Shown here: positions 26,055 through 34,380 of the stretch, piece after piece
Position numbering within the stretch: position 1 is the first letter of the stretch
Layout: each line of letters begins with the position of its first letter
Origin: Chromatiales bacterium
GTDB lineage: Bacteria; Pseudomonadota; Gammaproteobacteria; Steroidobacterales; GCA-2729495
Direction: 5' to 3'
DNA: 64,000 bases
NCBI GenBank assembly: GCA_016789845.1
Contig: JAEUQA010000013.1
Coordinates: 186,001-250,000 of the forward strand
Position numbers and translations under genes: made by a program
The notes under the pieces: generated by a model
Database searches by the model: none
What the model was told of the DNA's origin: nothing
Seen by the model: the letters and a program-made list of their open reading frames with translations, nothing else

Positions 26055-28408
26055 CGGGCGGCTCCGAAGTTCATCCGCGCCCCGACGCCCCACCAGCGCG
26101 GCGGCCCGTAGGCCTGCTGGTTGAAGCCGAAGAGCCCGCTGAAGTCGAAGGTGTAGGTCTTGTACTCCTCCTCGAAGGCGTTGTTCACGAAGGCATAGAC
26201 CTCCCACGCGTCGTCGCCCGCGGTCCAGGAACCCCGGAAGTTGACCACCGTGTAGCCGTCCTCCTTCGAGATCGGGTGGTTCTGGATGTCGTACCAGATC
26301 TCGTCCTGGTATGTGCCCCAGCCCTGCACGGCCAGCGTGCCGCCGAAGGCGGGCCACTCGTACCGGGCCAGTGCGCTCAGGCTGAGCTCGGGAGCCCCCA
26401 CCATGTTCCGGTCCCGGACGGCGTCGCCGGTGATGGTCGGGATGTCCTTGGCGGTGGCGTCCAGGGTGCCCACCCCCAGCTGCAGGGTCAGGCCCTCGAT
26501 GGGCCGGGTCTCGATCTCGACTTCCGCGCCGTAGACCTCGGCGTCGGCGTTGAAGATCACCTGGTTCAGGATCAGCCACTGGAAGGTCTGGAAATCCTGG
26601 TAGTCGTAGTAGAAGACCGACGCGTTCAGCCGGGTGGTGTCCGACAGCACCGTGGACTTCACGCCGATCTCGTAGGCGTCCAGGGTCTCCGAGCCGAAGG
26701 GAATGGACTCGATCGGGTTGTTGCCGAACACCTGGGTGGTATCCAGGAAGCCGTTGTTGAAGCCGGCGGACTTCTTGCCGCGCGAGTACGAGCCGTAGAG
26801 CAGGACGTCGTCGGAGACGCTCCAGTTCAGCTGGAGCCGGCCGGTGAGGTAGCTCTCGTTCTGCTCCGCCAGGCTGCCGACCGTGCCGGTGTTGAACAGG
26901 ATCATATAGTCCGGCGTGGGCCGGTAGGGGCTGATCGGCGTCGGCGCCGGGTTGAAGCAGCCCACGGCCTGGGGGTCCGGCTCGGTGCTGCAGAAGGCGG
27001 TGATGCCGGAGCTGTCGATGTTCCTGAAGTTCAGCTCCTTGTCCTCGCTGGTCCAGCGCAGGCCGCCGATCACCGTCAGGCTGCTCGTGAGATCGTATTC
27101 CACCTGGCCAAAGAGATCGATGGAGTTGGTCTGCTGGAGGTAGGTGGCGTCCATGCGGACGAAATCGATGGCATCCGTGTTCAGGCTGTAGTGGCCGTCC
27201 ACTTCGTTGTCGAACCAGTAGACGCCGGCCAGCCACCGGAACCGCTCGCCTTCCCCGGCCACCCGGAACTCCTGGGTGACCGTGTCCGTGTCGGCCGCAA
27301 AGGTGGGCGCGATGAAGGACGGCGGCCGCGGGTCGGGCTCCCCGGCCAGGAACGGGTTCATGTCCGCGTCCTCCTCCTGCAGGCGGCTGACGCCGGTGTA
27401 GGCAGTGATGGAGGTGAAATCCAGTTCGCCGATGGACCAGGTGACGTTGGCCTGGAAGGACTTGTTCCGTACCTTCACCTGGCCGTTGCGATCGTAGTCA
27501 CCGGCCCAGGGATCGCCATCGGTATCCGCGTAGCCGAAGGCGTCGCAGCCGGGGCAGCTACCCCAGAAGTCCTCGTCCGCCGGCAGGGGCAGGCTGGTGT
27601 TCAAGTCGTCGCTGGGCTTGCTGCTCTGGTGCTGCCAGGCGCCCACCGCGGCCTCGTTGTCCGAGTAGTTGCCGCTGAGCAGGACCTGCGCCGTGTCGGA
27701 CAGCTTGACCAGCAGCTGGACCCGGCCCGCGATGGAGTCGGTGCCGTTGTAGTCCTGGATGCCCGGCGTGCGGTTCTCCGTGTAGCCGTCGTTCTCCACG
27801 TAGCCGAGGGACAGGCGGCCCATCACGCCGTCCTTCAGCTGGCCGCCAATCGCGCCCTCGGCCTTCAGCTGGTCGTAGTCCCCGTAGGAGATGTCGGCGT
27901 AGGCGTCGAACTCCTCGCTCGGCCGCTTCGAGACGTAATGGATGACACCGCCGGTGGAGTTGCGCCCGAAGAGCGCCCCCTGGGGGCCGCGCAGCACCTC
28001 GATGCGCTCGATGTCGAACAGCTGCTGGGCCAGGCCGCCCATGGCGGGCTTGTAGACGTCGTCCATGTAGACGGCGACGGGGTTCTCCTGGGCGTCGGCA
28101 AAGTCGTTGAGGCCGACCCCGCGCAGGAAGAAGTTGATCTGGCTGCCCTCGCCCTGGGGCACCGTGTAGTTGAGGTTGGGCGTCATCTGGGTGACGTCCG
28201 TCGTGCTGGCAAAGCCCAGGTTCCGCACCTGGTCGGCGCCGAAGGCCGTGACGGAGATGCCCACGTCCTGCAGGTTCTGCTCCCGGCGCTGGGCGGTGAC
28301 CACCACCTCCTCGAGGCCGGCGGCGGACTGCGCCGACGCCATGTCCGCCACTGCCAGGATGCCCGCAGCCACCGTCATGGCCGCCACTTTCGAAGCCGGA
28401 ATGCGCAT
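26051..28408 (-). CDS. TonB-dependent outer-membrane receptor
   Basis: A 785-residue ligand-gated channel in the outer membrane driven by TonB. A signal peptide (AAMTVAAGILAVADMASAQ) precedes the TonB-box-containing start EEVVVTAQRREQNLQDV. The plug domain has the FLRGVGLNDF and IERIEVLRGPQGALFGRNSTGGVIHYVSKRP motifs; the rest is beta-barrel, ending in an aromatic-rich C-terminus. ATG 28408 is favoured over TTG 28420. No siderophore gene is near; by position it likely imports the substrate of the adjacent nitrilase/SDR/MFS genes. The stop codon lies inside a dispersed repeat. Confidence 0.92.
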   Translation of the reverse strand: MRIPASKVAAMTVAAGILAVADMASAQSAAGLEEVVVTAQRREQNLQDVGISVTAFGADQVRNLGFASTTDVTQMTPNLNYTVPQGEGSQINFFLRGVGLNDFADAQENPVAVYMDDVYKPAMGGLAQQLFDIERIEVLRGPQGALFGRNSTGGVIHYVSKRPSEEFDAYADISYGDYDQLKAEGAIGGQLKDGVMGRLSLGYVENDGYTENRTPGIQDYNGTDSIAGRVQLLVKLSDTAQVLLSGNYSDNEAAVGAWQHQSSKPSDDLNTSLPLPADEDFWGSCPGCDAFGYADTDGDPWAGDYDRNGQVKVRNKSFQANVTWSIGELDFTSITAYTGVSRLQEEDADMNPFLAGEPDPRPPSFIAPTFAADTDTVTQEFRVAGEGERFRWLAGVYWFDNEVDGHYSLNTDAIDFVRMDATYLQQTNSIDLFGQVEYDLTSSLTVIGGLRWTSEDKELNFRNIDSSGITAFCSTEPDPQAVGCFNPAPTPISPYRPTPDYMILFNTGTVGSLAEQNESYLTGRLQLNWSVSDDVLLYGSYSRGKKSAGFNNGFLDTTQVFGNNPIESIPFGSETLDAYEIGVKSTVLSDTTRLNASVFYYDYQDFQTFQWLILNQVIFNADAEVYGAEVEIETRPIEGLTLQLGVGTLDATAKDIPTITGDAVRDRNMVGAPELSLSALARYEWPAFGGTLAVQGWGTYQDEIWYDIQNHPISKEDGYTVVNFRGSWTAGDDAWEVYAFVNNAFEEEYKTYTFDFSGLFGFNQQAYGPPRWWGVGARMNFGAAR

Positions 28409-28464
28409 GCTCGCCCCCAAAACTGAACAACTGAAATAACTAAGTGTCCGGTACCTTTTTGCGT

Positions 28465-29661
28465 CTACTTGTCGAGCCAGGGCCCCCAGAGCCGCTGCTT
28501 CGTTTCTTCCCAGGTCGTGCCATCGTCCCCCGCCGGCTGGTACCGGCTGCCCGGGTGCGGGTACGCCGGCTTCGTCCAGGTGCCCCTGTCCTGCAGGCGC
28601 CGGATGCTGGCGCGATACACCTCGTCGATCTCCGCGTTATTGCGGGGCGCCTGCTTCATCGCCAGGTTCTTCGGGTGAATGGGCTCCTCGTACATGCGCC
28701 TGAAGAGCTCCACGCGCAGGTCCTTCAGCCAGTTGTTGTTGAGGCTCATGGCGCGGAAGTTGCGCAGGGCCTCCACGTCGATGGTTGCCGCCACGATGGT
28801 GTTGTTGGTGGACGCGCTGTAGGACATCACCTGCCCCCGGTAGTCCACGATGTGGGCGCTGCCGCCGGCGATGTCCACGGGGTGCCTCGACGTGGCGCCC
28901 ACGTACACCGGCCCCGCGTTGGGGCACAGCATGTAGACAGAATTGAACTCCGCGTGGCCCTGGTTTTGGATCAGCCAGGTGCCGCCCCCGGGGTAGCCCG
29001 CCGTGGTCATCGGGGTGGCCTCGCTGGGCCGGTACACCACCTCGGCGCCGTTGAAGGCCAGGGCCCGGACGGCCTCCGGGTACTCGCCGTCGCTGCAGCA
29101 GATGGTGCCGATGTTGCCGATGTCGTCGGTCTTCAGCACCGGGTAGAAGGCGTCGATGCCGTCGCCGAAGAGCTCGACCCAGCGGTCGTAGACATCGTGG
29201 GGCGTGCAGGAGTGCTCCCGGCACCAGACGTGGTTCTTGGCAGCCTTGTGCACCACCTTGCCGCTGGGCGCGATGACGAACACGGTATTGAAGTAGCGGT
29301 CCTTCATCACCTCGGGCCAGCGCGCCTTGCACTGGCCGATGATGTACGTGTCGTACAGCTTCGCCAGCCGGCCGAGATGTTCGGTTTCCTCACCGGGGAT
29401 GTCGATGAACAGGTCCCGGGCCGCCATCTCGTGGGGCAGGTCGAAGATCTCGTCGGTGAAGCCGGTGAGCGCGCCCTCCGCCAGGGCGATGATCTTCACG
29501 GGCATGTTGATGTTGACCATCGCGATGCCGGCGTGGATCGCCTCCTCGATGGTTTCGAGGTTGTGGCGGATCTGCCGGCGCTCGGAGATGCCGTAGATGA
29601 CCGTGGAGAGGCCCAGGGCCAGGTAGGGGGCGATGGGTTTGGGCGCTGACTCAGGGGGCAT
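28465..29661 (-). CDS. Nitrilase-superfamily carbon-nitrogen hydrolase
   Basis: A 398-residue cytoplasmic hydrolase of C-N bonds (amide, carbamoyl or nitrile). The Glu-Lys-Cys triad is visible: Glu62 in ALAEGALTGF, Lys142 in KAAKNHVWCREH, and nucleophile Cys189 in GTICCSDGEYPE. It carries an unusual C-terminal extension of about 90 residues after the core (ending KQRLWGPWLDK). The start overlaps the stop of the MFS gene by 11 bases, and the TonB receptor follows after 56 bases. The substrate is unknown. Confidence 0.88.
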   Translation of the reverse strand: MPPESAPKPIAPYLALGLSTVIYGISERRQIRHNLETIEEAIHAGIAMVNINMPVKIIALAEGALTGFTDEIFDLPHEMAARDLFIDIPGEETEHLGRLAKLYDTYIIGQCKARWPEVMKDRYFNTVFVIAPSGKVVHKAAKNHVWCREHSCTPHDVYDRWVELFGDGIDAFYPVLKTDDIGNIGTICCSDGEYPEAVRALAFNGAEVVYRPSEATPMTTAGYPGGGTWLIQNQGHAEFNSVYMLCPNAGPVYVGATSRHPVDIAGGSAHIVDYRGQVMSYSASTNNTIVAATIDVEALRNFRAMSLNNNWLKDLRVELFRRMYEEPIHPKNLAMKQAPRNNAEIDEVYRASIRRLQDRGTWTKPAYPHPGSRYQPAGDDGTTWEETKQRLWGPWLDK

Positions 29662-30853
29662 GGGCCTTGGATACTACAGGCGGGGCGGCGCCAGCGTCGA
29701 CACCCTGGCTCCGCCAGATGATGTAGAGGAAGACCAGCGTGCTGACGAGGCAGGCCAGCGCCGCCAGCACGAGAATGCCGTCGTAGTCATCGCCGCGGAT
29801 CAGGCTGGCGGCCACCGCGGGGCCGATCGCGGCGCCGAGGCCCTGGGCCGCGGTCATCATCACCAGGTAGCGGCCGCGGACATCCAGCTTCGCGATGGCG
29901 CCCATCTGGTAGGACACCGCCACGATGAACAGTGCCTGGTAGGCTCCCGTGGCCACGAAGTAGGCGACAGGGCCGAAACGCCCCAGCAGCCAGAACAGCG
30001 CCAGGGCCTGGCCGGCCAGCACGATCAACAACGGCCAGTAGCGGCCGTACCGGTCGCTGGCCCAGGCGGCGGCCAGCGCGCCGGCGATGGCCAGCACCTG
30101 GGACACGCCGAGCGCGAGGCCGATGGTCCCGGCCGGCAGCCCCGCCGCCTGGCCGATGCGCTCGACGAAGGCCCAGAAGCCGAAGACGTTGACGAAGAAG
30201 ATCACGCTGGCGGCCAGGCCGAGCCAGATCAGGCCAGTGTGCCGGGGCCCCTCCGCCCCGGTCGCCGCCGCGATCCGGACCCGCCCCCGGTCCGGCAACC
30301 AGCGCACGGTGACCAGCATCAGGAACGACGCCACGCCCAGTAGGTAGTACAAGGAACGTACGCCCCAGGCCTCGAGTAGCGACGGGGATGCGGCGAAGGC
30401 CGCCAGCATCAGCACGCCCTGCACCGCCTGGGCGAGGCCGAAGGCCCGGTCCGGCTCCCGGTTGTCGCCCAGCGCCGCCACGGACACGGCAAACAGGCTG
30501 CCGCCCGCGAGGCCCGTGAGGAAGCGCACGACGAGCAGCGGCTCGTAGGCCGCCAGGTTCGCGCTCACGGCGTTCAGCGCGCCGTAGGCCAGGAAGGCCA
30601 GCAGCAGCGCCCGCACCCAGGACACCCGGCGGATCCAGAGCGCGGCGACCACCGACGACACCACGAGCCCCATGCCCTCCAGCGCCGCGATGTTGGCGGC
30701 CTGCTGGTCGCTGTAGGCGTAGCTGTCGATCAGGCCGCCGACGATCATCGGCATCAGCACGATGGCGGCGGGGCCGATCGGGTACAGCAGCGAGAACAGC
30801 AGCGTGGTCGGCAGCCGGTCGTCGAAGGCGGGCGGGACGCGCATCCTGCTCAC
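29651..30853 (-). CDS. MFS transporter
   Basis: A 400-residue inner-membrane protein with 12 predicted helices. MFS motifs are recognisable: LTGLAGGSLFAVSVAALGDNREPDRAFGLAQAVQG in the first half and AAWASDRYGRYWPLLIVLAG (motif A equivalent) in the second. GTG start at 30853 overlaps the SDR stop by four bases (GTGA), and its own stop overlaps the hydrolase start. By context it moves the substrate or product of the hydrolase and dehydrogenase. Confidence 0.88.
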   Translation of the reverse strand: MSRMRVPPAFDDRLPTTLLFSLLYPIGPAAIVLMPMIVGGLIDSYAYSDQQAANIAALEGMGLVVSSVVAALWIRRVSWVRALLLAFLAYGALNAVSANLAAYEPLLVVRFLTGLAGGSLFAVSVAALGDNREPDRAFGLAQAVQGVLMLAAFAASPSLLEAWGVRSLYYLLGVASFLMLVTVRWLPDRGRVRIAAATGAEGPRHTGLIWLGLAASVIFFVNVFGFWAFVERIGQAAGLPAGTIGLALGVSQVLAIAGALAAAWASDRYGRYWPLLIVLAGQALALFWLLGRFGPVAYFVATGAYQALFIVAVSYQMGAIAKLDVRGRYLVMMTAAQGLGAAIGPAVAASLIRGDDYDGILVLAALACLVSTLVFLYIIWRSQGVDAGAAPPVVSKAHAP

Positions 30854-31659
30854 TGGGCCGTGAGGCCGCCGTCGACCACGAACTCGGCGCCCGTGACGAA
30901 CCGGGACGCATCGGAGGCCAGGAACAGCACCATGGCGGCAATGTCCCGGGGCCGGCCGATCTCGGGCAGCGCCTGCATGTTCATGTAGTACTGCAGGGCC
31001 TCCTCCTCGCTGCCGGCCATGCCCGCGTCGAGCATGTCCTTCAGTTCCTTCCGGAACATGGGCGTGTCGGTGTTGCCGGGATGCACGGAGTTCACCCGGA
31101 TCCCGTAGCCAGCCTTGCCCACCTCGATGGCCACGCTCTTGGTGAAGAGCCGCACGCCGCCCTTGGTGGAGCAGTAGGCCGACAAACCCCCGGCGCCGAT
31201 GATGCCGCCGACCGAGGACAGGTTGATGATCGAGCCGCCGCGGCCGCCCTTCCCGCCGGGACGCATCACGTCCACCGCAAACCGGGTGCCCAGGAAGACG
31301 CCGTCCAGGTTCACCGCGTGCACCCGGCGCCAGTCGTCCAGGGAGGTTTCCAGCAGGCTGCTGACCAGCGCGATGCCGGCATTGTTGACCAGGACATCCA
31401 GGCCGCCGTGCCGCGCGATCGTGGCATCGATCACCCGCTGCCAGTCTCCCTCCTGCGTCACGTCGAGAACCATGCTCTCGGCACTGCCGCCGTCACGGCC
31501 GATGGCCTCCGCCACCGCCCGCGCTTCCCGCTCCGCGATGTCGGCGACGATGACGCGGGCGCCGTGGGCGGCCAGCGTGCCGGCGCAGGCCGCGCCGATG
31601 CCCATGGCCCCGCCGGTGACGAGCGCGACCTTGCCCTTGACGTGGACGATGGGTTCCAC
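30850..31659 (-). CDS. Short-chain dehydrogenase/reductase (SDR)
   Basis: Classical SDR, 269 residues. NAD(P)-binding TGGAMGIGAACAGTLA, the NNAG motif (VLVNNAGIALVSS), catalytic Ser-Tyr-Lys in NLSSVGG...SAYCSTKGGV, and the C-terminal GAEFVVDGGLTAQ. An acidic residue after the second strand (VADIAEREAR) suggests NAD(H) preference. It starts eight bases after the stop of the haem/FG-GAP lipoprotein (GTG 31659) and overlaps MFS by four bases. Confidence 0.92.
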   Translation of the reverse strand: MEPIVHVKGKVALVTGGAMGIGAACAGTLAAHGARVIVADIAEREARAVAEAIGRDGGSAESMVLDVTQEGDWQRVIDATIARHGGLDVLVNNAGIALVSSLLETSLDDWRRVHAVNLDGVFLGTRFAVDVMRPGGKGGRGGSIINLSSVGGIIGAGGLSAYCSTKGGVRLFTKSVAIEVGKAGYGIRVNSVHPGNTDTPMFRKELKDMLDAGMAGSEEEALQYYMNMQALPEIGRPRDIAAMVLFLASDASRFVTGAEFVVDGGLTAQ

Positions 31660-31667
31660 GGTCCGGG

Positions 31668-33461
31668 TCAGCCCTGGTTCAGGAGGTAGATGACGCTGGG
31701 AGCCTTGCCGCCGCGCCCCTGCATGGCCTTGTGGGCCGTGATCCAGTCGGGCGGTACCAGCTCGGGGAAGTTGCCGAGGCCGAGGACGATGTCAGTCCTG
31801 CCGTCGCCGTTCACGTCGGCCGCCTCGATGGAGCACCAGACGCTGAAGAACTCCCGGGCGATGGACCGGGGCTCGAAGCGGAACCCGCCCTTGTTCTCGA
31901 GATACACGAAGGTCTCCGGCTCGTCCTCGCTCCACTGGGGGAACAGGGCGATGGCGGCAATGTCCGGGTCCCCGTCCCCGTCGAAGTCCCGCACGACGGA
32001 GCGGATGGCGCCGTGCATGCGGTAGTAGAACTGCTGCTGGAACTTCAGGTCGCCGTCGTTCCGGTAGACCCGGATGCCGTGCTGGGGTCGCGGCGCGGGG
32101 ACGACCTTGCCAATGTGGTTGCCGGCCACGTTGTCGCCGTTCAGCACCACCAGGTCCGGATCGCCGTCGCCGTCGAAGTCGGCGGCGTTCAGGCTGTTGC
32201 CGCCCCACGACGGCGTGTGCCGGTCGAGCACATGGCGGGTGAAGGTCTCGTCGCCGTTGTTGATGAGCAGGATCAGCTCCTGCCGGCCCTGGGCAATCAC
32301 CGCCGCGATGTCCGGCCGGCCGTCCCCGTTGAAGTCGGCGATGGCGCTGCTGATGAGGCCGGAGTCCTCCGCAATCACCTTCTCCCGCAGGCCCGGCATC
32401 GCCCCGGGCGGTATCTCCGCGGCCGCCGCGGGCCACCGCCTGGCGTACTCCGGCGTCTGGTACCAGATCGCCAGGATCGCCTGGGCATCCGCGGCCACCC
32501 CGTCGCCAAAGGCGTTCGCCACGATATCCGCGAGCCCGTCGCCGTTCATGTCGACGGTGTGGTGCTGCACGAGGCGCTGCTTGCCATTGACCAGCATGCG
32601 GGGCCGCGCCTTGCCACCCTCGAACTCCCAGTCGGTGATCGCGGCGATGCCGACCCTGCTCAGCGGGAAGTGGCCGTGGGTCACGAGCCGGATGCCGGTG
32701 GCCGTCAGTGCCATTTCGATCGGGTCGCTGGTCACCTGCTGCGTGGCCAGCCGTTTGCCGGTGGCCAGGTCGAGCACGGCCACGTCGTCCCACTGGTCGA
32801 AGCCCTCCCGGCGCTCGCCGCCGCCGACCCAGTCGTCGATCACCGTGCGTCCCACGTAGAGGCGCTGGCGGACCGGGTCCACCAGCGTCGAGAGCACGAG
32901 GGCGTCCGGCTCCAGGTCGAGCTTCGGCACAACCGGCCTGAACAGCTTCGCGAGCGGTGCCTTGGGCTCCTGCAGCTCCATCTCCTTCCAGGGCCGGGCG
33001 TTCGCGACGTAGTACTCCCGGATCTTCTGGAAATCCTCCCGGCTCATCTCGGGGACGGCCGGGATGTGCTGGCGGAACGGGTAGAAGTCCCGGAAGTAGC
33101 CGTCGCTGCCGTAGAGGAAGTAGCGCTTCGTGTAGTCCTTGGCGGGCTCCAGCTCCGGCGGGAAGTCCTCCGTGCGGAAGTCGGCGAACTCATCGCCCTT
33201 CATGCCCACGTAGTTGCCCATGTAGTGGAGCGCGTAGGGCCAGTATTCCTTCGCCAGGTCGGCGGGGTCCGGGGCCAGGTGGCAGCGGACGCAGTGGCGG
33301 TCGACGAGGGCCTTGCCGGTCATTGCCGCGGCCGGGGCGACGGCCGGTCCTCCTGCCGGCCCGGTCGTTTCGGCAGGTCCGCCGCAGCCGGCAACGAGGA
33401 TCGTGGCCACGAGCAAAACGCGCAGCGGCGCCGCGGGGCCGCTTCCGGGCTTCAGGGACAT
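31668..33461 (-). CDS. Haem c / FG-GAP (VCBS-repeat) lipoprotein
   Basis: A 597-residue outer-envelope protein. Lipobox LVAGC (Cys26) is followed by a Pro/Ala linker, then a c-type haem site CVRCH (Cys57, Cys60, His61). The second half is a beta-propeller with at least five Ca2+-binding FG-GAP loops: DMNGDGLADI, DFNGDGRPDI, DFDGDGDPDL, DFDGDGDPDI and DVNGDGRTDI. Such propellers with haem domains occur in exported oxidoreductases or binding proteins; no catalytic site is evident. First gene of the operon running to the TonB receptor. ATG 33461 is used (a TTG lies three codons upstream). Confidence 0.88.
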   Translation of the reverse strand: MSLKPGSGPAAPLRVLLVATILVAGCGGPAETTGPAGGPAVAPAAAMTGKALVDRHCVRCHLAPDPADLAKEYWPYALHYMGNYVGMKGDEFADFRTEDFPPELEPAKDYTKRYFLYGSDGYFRDFYPFRQHIPAVPEMSREDFQKIREYYVANARPWKEMELQEPKAPLAKLFRPVVPKLDLEPDALVLSTLVDPVRQRLYVGRTVIDDWVGGGERREGFDQWDDVAVLDLATGKRLATQQVTSDPIEMALTATGIRLVTHGHFPLSRVGIAAITDWEFEGGKARPRMLVNGKQRLVQHHTVDMNGDGLADIVANAFGDGVAADAQAILAIWYQTPEYARRWPAAAAEIPPGAMPGLREKVIAEDSGLISSAIADFNGDGRPDIAAVIAQGRQELILLINNGDETFTRHVLDRHTPSWGGNSLNAADFDGDGDPDLVVLNGDNVAGNHIGKVVPAPRPQHGIRVYRNDGDLKFQQQFYYRMHGAIRSVVRDFDGDGDPDIAAIALFPQWSEDEPETFVYLENKGGFRFEPRSIAREFFSVWCSIEAADVNGDGRTDIVLGLGNFPELVPPDWITAHKAMQGRGGKAPSVIYLLNQG

Positions 33462-33476
33462 GCGGGCCAATCTACC

Positions 33477-33917
33477 TCAGGAGTGGATGTACTGCTCCAG
33501 CTGCTCGATCATCAGCTGCTGCTCGGAGATCACCTCCTTGACCACGTCGCCGATCGAGATCACGCCGATGACCTTCTTGTGGTCGAGCACCGGCAGGTGC
33601 CGGACGCGCTTCTGGGTCATGAGGCCCATGCACTGGTCCACGGTCTGTTCAGGCCGCACGCAGAGGACCTTTTGGGTCATGATCTGCCGCACGTGGGTCT
33701 CCTTCGACGACTTGCCAAGCAGGGCGACCTGGCGCGCGTAGTCCCGCTCGGAGAAGATGCCCGTGAGGCGCTCCCCGTCCAGGACCACCAGGGAGCCGAT
33801 GTCGTGCTTCGCCATGAGCATGAGCGCCTCGTACACCGTGGCGTCAGGCTCGATGGACACGAGCCGGTGCGCCTTGTGCTGCAGTATCTGCTGCACGGTC
33901 TTGGTCATTGTGTGCAT
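33477..33917 (-). CDS. Tandem CBS-domain protein
   Basis: A 146-residue protein consisting of one CBS pair. First CBS: KAHRLVSIEPDATVYEALMLMAKHDIGSLVVLDGERLTGIFSERDYARQV; second: IMTQKVLCVRPEQTVDQCMGLMTQKRVRHLPVLDHKKVIGVISIGDVVKEVI. CBS pairs usually bind adenine nucleotides and signal energy state; the ERDYAR and GDVV motifs fit. ATG 33917 has GGGGGG upstream. The neighbours do not suggest a target. Confidence 0.92.
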   Translation of the reverse strand: MHTMTKTVQQILQHKAHRLVSIEPDATVYEALMLMAKHDIGSLVVLDGERLTGIFSERDYARQVALLGKSSKETHVRQIMTQKVLCVRPEQTVDQCMGLMTQKRVRHLPVLDHKKVIGVISIGDVVKEVISEQQLMIEQLEQYIHS

Positions 33918-33990
33918 GATTCCCCCCGGAATGCGGCCGGACCCACCCTGAGCATACTGCTCCATGGCGGCGTCCGGGGAAAGGACCTTC

Positions 33991-34380
33991 GTGACGGACC
34001 CGTCGAGCGACACCCACGCACACCCGGCCTTCGACCGGGCCCGCTTCACCTGCCCCGCCTGCCACGAGCTGGCGGACCAGGTCTGGCTGAATGCCTACGC
34101 CTCCCAGGTCAGCAACCCGGCTGGCGTCCCGCTGCGCATCGCCGGCGCGGGCCTCGAGCAGCTGAAGCAGAATCCCGGCTTCCCGCCCCCGGTCCGGGAC
34201 CAGAAGGTGGCCTACTGGAACCGGGTGAACGCCGGCGAGGTCTTCCTGGACCGGTGGTCGATGGTGCAGACGGACCTGTTCGTGGCGGGACTGGAGCTCA
34301 GCGTGTGCCGCCGGTGCATGGCGGTCGCGGTGTGGCTGGGGGGCCGGATGGTCTACCCGGCCGTCAACCCGCCGGGCTGA
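33991..34380 (+). CDS. Small zinc-finger-like hypothetical protein
   Basis: About 129 residues. A CPAC pair near the start (ARFTCPACHELADQVWL) and CRRC near the end (LELSVCRRCMAVAVWLGGRMVYP) probably coordinate one zinc ion. The middle holds YWNRVNAGEVFLDRW. I do not recognise the family. GTG 33991 is preferred because AAAGGA lies five bases upstream; ATG 33964 in the same frame has no ribosome-binding element. The 3' end overlaps the convergent EAL gene by 17 bases. Confidence 0.65.
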   Translation: MTDPSSDTHAHPAFDRARFTCPACHELADQVWLNAYASQVSNPAGVPLRIAGAGLEQLKQNPGFPPPVRDQKVAYWNRVNAGEVFLDRWSMVQTDLFVAGLELSVCRRCMAVAVWLGGRMVYPAVNPPG

